A DNA stretch of 20,986 nt, taken from Hypsibius dujardini. Lineage: Eukaryota > Tardigrada > Eutardigrada > Parachela > Hypsibiidae. This document shows, in pieces, positions 1 through 8,609 of this stretch. The position numbers were made by a program, and so were the translations under genes. Under the pieces are notes generated by a model that was not told the DNA's origin, searched no databases, and saw only the letters and a list, made by a program, of their open reading frames with translations. The first letter of the stretch is position 1. Each line of letters opens with the position of its first letter. The stretch spans positions 1 to 20,986 of the forward strand of contig LRSR01005386.1 in assembly GCA_001579985.1 (NCBI GenBank), read 5' to 3'.

Positions 1-35
1 GTATGAGGAAAGGGTCCCGGAATGGACCACCCTGA

Positions 36-150
36 AGTCAGAACTTCCAGACAGGTTTTGACTATCACAAAGGTCCTGAACGACAGAGAATAATTGATAA
101 TCTCGGTGGAACGCGTATCAGATATGAAGAACAGTTGTGGGAACGTGTCT
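36..150 (+). CDS. Possible terminal exon of an upstream gene (partial)
   Basis: The window opens with GTATGAG, a good 5' splice donor, so it may begin inside an intron. One frame stays open from base 36 to a TAG at 148-150 and reads as charged, non-repetitive protein that includes YHKGPERQR and ends RYEEQLWERV. Several AG dinucleotides between 39 and 53 could be the acceptor. No clear poly(A) signal follows. I do not recognise the product, and the short length means this may be chance. Confidence 0.2.
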
Positions 151-509
151 AGAAAACGAAATAATTGGACGGTTGGAAAAAGTTCACTGTAGAGGTCGCT
201 GACTATGCAGTGACTTGTTTGTTTTTGATTAATTTGCGACAGAGCGCCCCCTGCCATCCGGTGGCTCATTCCAGGGCACGGAGAGTCAACTGGCCCATTC
301 CAGGACCCCTCCCTCATAGTCTGTACCATCCATACCGCGCCACCTGACGAGCTCCAATGTTTTGTCCATTGCCGAATATTTTAATGAAAGTGTCGATTAA
401 TTAATTAATTTAATTTTTGTGTGTGCCACGAACCTATCAGTTTATACTTGACATATTTCAAATTAAACTTGTATGATAGTTCCCCTCTACTCCCCAGCAC
501 TCACGATTA
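151..509. other. Intergenic stretch before the CKS-like gene
   Basis: No coding exon is supported here. The small open frame at 165-347 lacks an ATG start and reads as arbitrary sequence. The segment at 380-480 is AT-rich, with a TTAATTAATTAATTTAATTT run near 396-415, and could hold the promoter of the gene starting at 510. No TATA box is convincingly placed. Confidence 0.4.
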
Positions 510-2324
510 ATGGCCGAACTTGATGCAGTGCTCGTGCCAGTGCCACCGCTCGGAGATGCCGGTGGAGCCTTTGTCGAAATTGAATTCCCACTTCCCGGCA
601 GGTATCCTTTAGCCGCACCAACCGACGAACTCGGTAACCGGATCTACTACAGTCCAATCTTCAAGGACGCCACGTTTGAGTACAGGTATGTTTCAGCTAA
701 ACCGATGTGAGCCGGGCATAAGTTGCACCATTATTCTGACTGTCCGATTTGAATGGAGCTTGTTGTTTTGTAGTGAGAGCAGTTGACTGATTGATCGATT
801 GAGTGAACTGATTTTTTTTGAATATTTTTTTCACTGTGGTTTTTTCTAATCTGGCAGTCCCATTGAAGCATCCTTCGGGAAACTGACGCCACTCTGTTGC
901 TAGGTACTTGATATTCCCTGAGGGAGACAAGGTTAGTCTGGGAAGAATTCCTGATAACCAACTGCTTTCCCCGACGGATTTCAAAGGGTGCGGGGCGATT
1001 ATTGAGCCGGGATGGCAGAATTGCTGCAACTGGCGTCAGTCAAGACGTAAGCATTTTCTCGTCTTTTATGCGCAGTCAATTCTGCGCTTCCTGATTACAG
1101 CGTGCACCACGGACATTTACTCAACTTTGAGCAGTTAAGGTAGACACCGCGTGCGTTTCACTGATTGTTGATTGAATTGACACGACGTTTTGCTGTCTCA
1201 CAAGGCGAGCACGCAAAGCCAACCCACCAGCGAGCAAACGTAGTGTATAGATAGTGTGTAGTGTAGTCTGTAGTGTATAGATAGAAATAAGAGCTGGCTT
1301 CTTTCGATCAGAGCCGGAAGTGAACGGGAAAGTCGTTGCATCAAGTGATTCCAAAATTTATACGAGACAACTCACTGGTTGGGCGGCAAATATTTTTTTT
1401 AACGAACTGACGATTCCGTGAAGAAACGAAGACACATAATTCAGCGGATCCTTTAATATGTAAACAAGATGTACTAAGAAATTCTCCGTGAAATGTGACT
1501 GAGAAATGTATTTTCTTGAAGAGAAGGACCAGATTCTGGCCGAACTTGGCAGGCTCAAAATTGCCAATTTTACAAAAAAAGCGCTACGCCTAACCATTTT
1601 CATTGAACTTTCTAAAACTCAAGTTTATATGATAGTCAGGTCACCCAGACATCTACTGTTGAACAAATTTAAGGGTTTTGAGGAACGGTAAAATTTAGAG
1701 ACCCATTGAGAGTTAAGTAAGTGTTCGTGGTTGGACCCTGTACTTTCGAATGAAATGAATTAAATCCTATCCAAAATGTTATTTTTATTGCAAGTTATCA
1801 ATCAACCAACGCATTCAATATTCAAATCCCTTCTCAAACAATCGTCATGGTTGATTCCATTGATTGATCGATCCACATTCCGTCGTATCCACTTTCCACT
1901 CAGTTCCACCCACTTCTTTCCACTTTGATTGATTGAACAGATCATGAGCTAAAAATCGCAATGATCAGTCCTACTGCGTTTTCTACAGAAGCCTTGACAT
2001 GCCTGTTGCGCCGCGGATTGCACACAGCTCGCGACGACTTTTTGGATCCCGCGGAGCTGATGGTTGATCCGAACGCGCCTTTACTAGTATATACAGAAGC
2101 AGCACCGAATGCGCCTGCTCCGATGGATCGATCTGGCAAAGTGCGCGCAACAACAGTAGACAGTGAGCTAATTCTTATACTTTAGCAGTTCGTTATCTTT
2201 GCTTGTTTCAGGTTGACGCCCCGCCCCCTTAAACCGCATTACTTTTCTTACAGTGCTGCAAGACAGGAAAGTCTACAATGACGGCATACTTCGTGTATTC
2301 GACGCACTGGAACGGATCTCGTGA
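510..2324 (+). CDS. CKS-like (cyclin-dependent kinase regulatory subunit-like) protein, divergent
   Basis: Proposed exons are 510-685, 904-1046, 1989-2162 and 2254-2324; phases agree at all junctions and the joined frame is 187 codons plus TGA. Residues 44-65 have the spacing of the CKS family signature: IYYS, then FEYR seven residues later, then a conserved proline, and a later Gly-Trp pair. CKS proteins bind CDKs and phosphate on their substrates. Canonical members are about 80 residues; this one has a 40-residue N-terminal extension and a long unrelated C-terminal tail. The usual HxPEPH hinge motif is missing and the signature is degenerate (EYRY rather than EYRH). It could be a diverged paralogue, or exon 3 may be wrongly joined across the long 942-base intron. 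Exons 1-2 are fairly secure as CKS-like; the link to exons 3-4 rests on phase and on an AATAAA 40 bases past the stop. Confidence 0.5.
1047..1988 (+). other. Long intron of the CKS-like gene
   Basis: This 942-base stretch lies between a GTAAGC donor and a pyrimidine-rich TTTTCTACAG acceptor. It is AT-rich and holds scattered ATTG/GATT repeats (for example around 1856-1875 and 1925-1938). Short open frames on both strands show no recognisable protein. A skipped small exon cannot be excluded, because the C-terminal part of a normal CKS fold is not visible in the flanking exons. Confidence 0.4.
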
Positions 2325-2342
2325 CACTTGCATTCTGCTTCT

Positions 2343-2348
2343 TTTAAT
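2343..2348 (-). other. Candidate poly(A) signal ATTAAA for RRP5
   Basis: The minus strand reads ATTAAA here, about 90 bases past the RRP5 stop codon at 2437-2439. No AATAAA occurs on the minus strand between the stop and this site. If used, the RRP5 transcript would overlap the 3' end of the CKS-like transcript. Confidence 0.35.
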
Positions 2349-2363
2349 TAGCAGCGTTGTTTA

Positions 2364-2369
2364 AATAAA
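2364..2369 (+). other. Poly(A) signal AATAAA of the CKS-like gene
   Basis: A canonical AATAAA sits 40 bases after the TGA at 2322-2324. It supports 2324 as a genuine gene end on the plus strand. Confidence 0.6.
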
Positions 2370-2436
2370 AGAAACCCAAAGACTTCTAAATGAAATTTGC
2401 ATGTTGTACTCGTCTATTATGTACGAGAAACCCAAA

Positions 2437-5400
2437 CTACAATGTGTACTGTTCAACAAAGGTCTGGGCGCTTTTCTTGACGTGTTCCACGGTGGCGGGA
2501 GTGCCGTTCTCCTCTTCGAACTCTAGATAACGCTTGAAAAACACCTTCATCTTCTTGGCTGGAAATTTCATGGTATGGACGATCCGCTCAAATAGTTTCC
2601 TGGATTGCGAGACATCGATCGTTACCACTAGTCACGCGCTCCAAAGATCGTACCGCAAGCCGGCACTCCACACCACATACCTGATTTCCGCAGCCGGCTC
2701 TTTCGCCTTAATCAGCTGACTGGCGTACATGTGGAGTAAATCCGAACGTTTCGGGTAGTTTGCCAGCAAGTTTTCGAACATGGTCTTTGCGCGCTCCTTC
2801 GAACCGTGCTGCAGCTCCAGCAACGCAAACTTGACGATGATGTCAATTTCTACAATACAATTTGAAGGGAACAATGATCCCGAACATAAGCAGTGTTATT
2901 ACTGGCGCAAAATTACTCACGGCTCTTCTGGTCAATCACTTGGAGACTTCTCTGCATCAGTTGATGGGCGGCTTCGTGCTTGCCGTTTGCCATGAGGAAA
3001 GCCCCGTAGTCCATCCAGACTTCCTTGGACGCTTTGAAGCGACTCGTCATCTTCTTGTATGTTGTTTCGGCGTCCTGGTCAGATCAATAGGTATTAACCC
3101 ACTTGACATCCCCAGCTGACCTGGCACTAATAAGCAGCACGGAAAGAAAAAACAGACCTCTAGCTTTCCTGTATTGGCATAGATGGCAGCCATTTGCCGG
3201 AAGACCTTCAGGGCATCATTATGCTGAAGCGCATCGTGGAATGTGTTCTCCATTGATTCCTTGGTGCCATGAAGATTTTCCAGATTGAGTAAGGCCACCC
3301 AGACGTTGAAACGCTCCGTTTCTTCGCTGAAAAAAAAAACCGTATAAAGGAACTACCAGTATAACAGGTCACCGTGCATACCGGAAGGAAATCGTTTCCA
3401 AGGCTCTTCGAGCAAGAGATTTCGCTTCGGCCACTTGTTGCTTCTGCAGGAAGAAAGCCATGAAACGGACCCAGGAGATTGAGCTGTTGGGGGAGGCTAA
3501 AACGAGCTTCTCGAAGTCATCAGCTGTGTGACTGTCCACTTCTTCCTTGATCAGGCTGCGCTCATTCTGAAAGGACAAGTTTGTTTATCCAATTCGGAGC
3601 AGTAATAAAAAATCCAGCATAAATTACATCATAAGTTCGGCGCTCTTCGTTACGAATGTCCAATTTTCTCCTCTTGACCTGCGCCTGCTCCTCAGTCTGC
3701 AAAAACAAATATAGGAAGTAAATCGGAAGTAAATCAACAGCTGCAGGTAATAAATCTCTATACAAATACACATCTCATTACCGGTTCAGGGGATGCTTCC
3801 TTTACCGAATCATCGGTCAAGTCAACTGCTCTCTGGTCGCCTTCATCGTCCCAGGAGAAGCTCGGTAAGGTCAACCGGGGAAGCAGACTGTGCGCCAGCT
3901 GCGTTACCTACCCACAGACCATTTCAAGATTGTGAATATATAAGCAGGAGACCAGAAGCATAAAAAGCATAAAGTGTCGCATCCTTAAAATCATCCTTTA
4001 AAGCATCCTTACGGTGCGATGGCGCGAATCAGCGGCGTGAGGATGGGCGGCAACCGGTGCCTTGCTCGTCCGTGTGAATGCTTTCATATCGACATCCTCC
4101 TCCTGTTTGATTTCGATCGACGGCTTCACGTTTTCCGAGCGCTTCTCTCGCAGAAGCTTTTGCAGAACACAGTCGTCACGCGCAGTCAGCACAGAGCGTC
4201 TGGTGGAGAACTGATAGATTGGCGGTTTGGATGTTGCTTTTTTGGTGAGTACCCGCCGGCCTTTCGATTTCTTCGCGACAATTTCCTTCTGCCCGATCAC
4301 ACGAGCACTCAAAATCTGCCCCACGTGGTAAGAGTGAAGGTCAGCTTTCTTAGAGTCCAATTGATCGGAGAGCTCAGACTTGTGGACGTGGCCGATCATC
4401 TTTGCGGGCGTGCGTAGCTTCAAACGTTGGCTCTCCACGGCAATGACTCTGAAAGAAAACAAGGAGTGAGAAGAACAATTCATTTATTACTAGAGTAGTA
4501 TTGGTGCCCAAAGCACCCACGACCCCTTATTAGTCTAAGACTAAAAGACTTACTTTGCCGTGACAGTATCCCCAAAGTTGTGTTTCCCGCTGCCGAGAAC
4601 TGGTTTTTCATTCACTTCTTGAACGGTACCGGATCGGACTTTTTTCTCCTTAACAAAAAAACACCATTGAACGAGATCAAGAACTATAAAGAAAAATCTT
4701 TCTCAATAATACCAGTGGCTCTCGTTGTTCCACCTTCGCATCCCCAATCCGATTCAGCAGACGAAACAAAAGCCGTCCTTGCTCCTCGTGTACCTCCTCC
4801 GTCTTGACCAACACAGAATCTCCCACGCTCAACGGCCGTTCACTGCTCAACGTTGCCACCAGTCGATTCGGCAACAATCCTCCCACTCCGTTCGCTACTT
4901 CGACGAAAACGCCATAGTTTTTTATGTTGCTAACGGTCGCAACGATTTCTCTGCCGACGTGAACTTCCCGAATCGTCGTGGGGATGTCGTGCAGGTTGGC
5001 AGCCTCGATATAAGCCGGCTTCATGGACAGGAAGAGGGGGGTCATTTTCAGGATCACCGCCTCGGGGATTATTTGACTCAATTTAAAGGTGTTTAGACGG
5101 TCAACGCAATCGTCAGCATTGTCGGCCAGATGAAAAAATGGGATGAATCCAGCCGCTTCAGAGGGTAAAACGCGTACGTCTAGGCCTTTGGGTGAGATCC
5201 TGGTCACTCGGCACTCCTTGACGGTTACCACTTCAGATGACTCCTGCCATAAAGGAAAAATATAACGGAATAACAATGAGAATATTTTAGGAGGCAGGTA
5301 AACAAGCACTAAACACACGAGCAGACAAGCAACAAAACTGCCAAAGGAAAATTTGGATTCCCAAACAAACGACCAAACAAACGGAACAGATGGGCAGGTC

Positions 5401-8067
5401 AACTGAAGCCACATCAAACCCACAAACCTTGAACTTCTTCTCCGGATCCGATTTAATTAATCGCAAAGAGAGCTGCAGATTCTGCGTCTTCTTGTCCACC
5501 CGCAACACCTTGCACTTAACCGTTTGCCCTTCGTAGTACAAATTCTCCAGGCTGATTCCCTCGACAAACTCGGACATTGGCACCCAACCATGGACCTTCT
5601 GGAAGAACCGCACTAGCATGCCTGTGTCTCTGATTTTGCTGATGACGCCGGTAACGACGTGATCGGGGATCGCGTCCTCATACGACTGCAGCACCAAGTC
5701 TTTTGCGTCGATGAGGCTTTTCTTGTGGGTCAGCACAAGGTTCTTTCGCGGAGCGTCCAGCTCCATGACTTTGCAGGTGATGGTGGTTTTCTCGGTGAAT
5801 TTCTGCTGCCAGTTCTTGAGAGCAACTTCCGAGAGGTGGGATGCCGGAACGAAACCTGGAACATAACCACAGTTAGTCCAAGCACTGGTTTCAGCACTTG
5901 GGTACAATTCCCATCAAGTTTGTTCTACCTTGAATTCGTTCTCCGATCAAGACAACGACACCGGATGGAACCAACGCCACAATTTTGCAATCGACCACTT
6001 GTCCCAGACTCAGGTGGTGATAGGACAAGAAAGGCTGGTTGATCAAGTTCTCCTTCAGGCTGACCAGCACCATCTCATCCATGTCGTTGAAACCAGTCAC
6101 AACACATGTGTGCATGGTTCCACTTTTGAAGACCGACTTGATAGGGTCAGAGGGCGGGACGCCGAGATTTTTCCGAGCAGCAAACGCCAGCTGTCCTCCC
6201 TGCAGGCGGAGGTAAATTCCGACTCCTTCAACCACTGCGACTATTTCGGCGTCAGGCACCACCAGTCCTTCGTAGAGATCTCCATGAGAATGGGAATTCC
6301 AGGTCTGAGCATCCCAGAAGGAGGTCTTCAAGGTGAAGGCCGTCTGTTTGGTCACGGGGTTGGTGTATAGAACCCGAGCGGATATCACTTCGCTTTCCTT
6401 ATGGTTAGCCGGGGAGTCAGCAGAGTTGATGAGATGGAACCGAGAAACAAACCCCTACAAAGGAAGAAAAAAGAACGTGGGACCAAGTCTCCTACATTGC
6501 AAGGTCTACCTCTGTTCCAACGTACTATACATCCGTATAATAGAAGCACGTGCTTCAAATGGCGTTAATGTACTTTTTTTTACTTCGTATGTTTTAGAAC
6601 TTTATGAGCCTTTGATCAGGTCCAGGAAATTTTGGTCACTAAAAGGAAATCTTCCACTAACCTGCGCCGACCCACAGTGAACACGTAGTCCCAGGTCCTT
6701 GACCATTTCCACTTTCACATCCACAATGGCTCCAGGTAACAAATTCGCCGGCGAGACATTTTTCTCCAGAAAGCGAACGGCAGACACATTTCGATTAAGT
6801 TGAAGAGCCCGCGCAGCCGGATTCTTGCTGGAAATTCCCCCGGATTCCACACTGCATAACAGCACTTGGCCCTCCTCCAATATCGGTGCATTCACTTCAC
6901 CGTCCACTACCGCCTTGCCTTTCGGTAAAAAGGATCGAACACCCTTACTCCCCAACCCGATATCCATGGCATAGCCGTGGTCTTCGATGCTGAGCACGGT
7001 GGCGGGAATGACGACGCCGTTGAACAGATGGTTCACCAGATCAGGAACAATATCGCGAGGATTCATGGTGAGACGTACGGTGACTCGCTGCTTGGTCGAG
7101 TTGCCGGCAACGTGACTCTTCTCGACGTCCTTCACTTTGCAAACGACTATCCGACCGACGGCAAATAGTTGCAGCAAATTTTGAACCTAGGGAGAAAACA
7201 TCAAACGAATAAATCACACAAAGCATCTAGTCATTAACAGTGCCAGTTTCAAAGAATGTCAGTTGGATGCATCGTTTGCATCGTTGAAAAGCCGAACAAT
7301 CAATCCATTCATTACCCGCAGACTGGTAAGTAGTGCACTAGGGAAAAAAACACACACACACACACACACACACAATTGATCAATCAACTCATTGCACGCT
7401 CAGCAAACCGAGTTACACCATGCTTATACAATCGACCAATCAATCACAAAAGAAAACAACCAACACAAAGAACAAGCGCATCAGTTCCAATGGACATTTT
7501 AACTGCTTACCTCTTCGTCTTCACTTTTGATGCCGTCATCCAGACTCTGCAACCGCTTGGTGAATACATCAGAAATGTCGAACGGACTGACAAAACCACG
7601 TAAACCGCCAGGGAGCGTCACAGCGATATCCGAGCCCAAAAATTCCTTAATTCTTCCCAACAGTAGCATTCCTGGTGCCAGCGTCTGCCAAACACCACAA
7701 AAGTCATTGCTTGTCCCGTTAAGCATATAACTGAAATACGCAGTAGTAAAACACTTACGCTATACGTTAAATGCTCGACGATCTTTTCCTCCTCTCGCAC
7801 CAACTGTTCCACTTTGGATTTATTTTTTTTCGCTCGCAATTTCGCTCCCTCCTTGCGCTGCTCATTGTGCAGCTTCTGCTTCTTCAGTTTGGTGAAAAGA
7901 TTGGTTTCATGGTCGACTACCCGGTGGCTGGTGGATTCCTCCTCACCGGTCCCGTCAGCTTCATCGGGGAATAATTTGTGTTGCTTATTTCGCGAAGTGG
8001 CGCGTGAAGAGCCCGTCGAGGTCGCTGTCGGTTTTCCTCCTCCGCGAGGGAAAGTTTTCTCCTCCAT
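2437..8067 (-). CDS. PDCD11: RRP5 / PDCD11 rRNA biogenesis protein
   Basis: Fifteen exons join in frame (high to low coordinate): 8067-7759, 7684-7511, 7186-6662, 6454-5929, 5855-5428, 5243-4734, 4648-4554, 4448-4013, 3907-3782, 3696-3628, 3566-3382, 3326-3158, 3074-2921, 2849-2681, 2599-2437; 1345 residues. RRP5 acts in the nucleolus in early 18S and 5.8S/25S-type rRNA processing. The N-terminus has the FPRGG motif typical of the family and a Lys-rich stretch. About nine S1 RNA-binding repeats span residues ~104-900 (for example GLRGFVSPFDIS, GFVPASHLSEV, NYGVFVEV, GHVHKSEL). An acidic/basic linker follows, then HAT/TPR-type repeats from ~1067, with the strongly conserved blocks SPNSSISW, NVWVALLNLENLHG, YPKRSDLL and KLFERIVH, and the C-terminal FFKRYLEFEEENGT. 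Human PDCD11 is about 1870 residues with about a dozen S1 repeats, so this copy is shortened in the middle. Identity is secure; the exon 6 end is ambiguous (4734 or 4713). Confidence 0.93.
7349..7373. repeat. (CA)n microsatellite in RRP5 intron 2
   Basis: A short A run is followed by about a dozen CA dinucleotides, inside the intron between exons ending at 7511 and starting at 7186. It is simple sequence with no coding role. Confidence 0.85.
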
Positions 8068-8609
8068 AACTTCGAAGTCAATGGAGAATCAATAAAGTAG
8101 ATCAACTGTTGACTGAATTTTGATTTCCGCTGAAAGCAAAGCAGCCGAAATGGAAGAATAAAAAAGATCTTTTTTGAGCGATGTTGAAATCAGCTGTTTT
8201 CATAAAAGACCGGTTTCGCCCATACGGCTCCCCATCAAACCGTTTGATGGGGAGCCGTATGGAAAGGTGTGACGCGTCGAATGGAGAAATTTCGGTGCCT
8301 GTAATTGACAGGCTGTCAGAGAACAAATGTCAGAGCAAAGCATAAGAAGAGTGTAAAAAGGAACATTACGACCAAAATCGGATACTAAGTTTAGGAACAG
8401 AAAAGGTTCAACGCATAAGTGAGAGAACAGGTGCCAAACTCGTCAGAACTCAAAAACAGTGTTTCCGGATTGAATTTGACCAATTTTTTAATTTGTTCGT
8501 GTGACCTCAGCGCCTCGCGACTGACATTATTCCCGCAAATTCCCATTCTCAACTCCGTCAGAGATGCTATCCCGAATCCTCTGAATTTCCTTCCAATAGA
8601 ATTTTCTCA
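8068..8609. promoter_or_regulatory. Divergent promoter region between RRP5 and the RNF212-like gene
   Basis: The start codons of the two head-to-head genes are 542 bases apart, so this stretch must hold both 5' UTRs and both promoters. No coding exon is supported. No clear TATA box is visible on either side, which suits a housekeeping-type bidirectional promoter. The main landmark is the perfect palindrome at 8220-8262. Confidence 0.5.
8220..8262. repeat. Perfect 21+1+21 bp palindrome
   Basis: Bases 8220-8240 are the exact reverse complement of 8242-8262, separated by a single C. The arms contain the core TACGGCTCCCCATC. Pairing stops immediately outside these limits. It lies about 150 bases upstream of the RRP5 start codon and about 350 upstream of the RNF212-like start. 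It could be a cruciform, a dimeric protein-binding site or a sequencing/assembly fold-back. Confidence 0.9.

Noticed and set aside
1506-1691. 61-codon plus-strand frame within the CKS-like intron
   Set aside because: It has protein-like appearance at its start but no recognisable family, no supporting splice sites in the needed phase, and an AT-rich setting.
4019-4417. Plus-strand 132-codon frame
   Set aside because: It is the opposite strand of a confirmed RRP5 exon (S1 repeat plus linker) and has no independent support.
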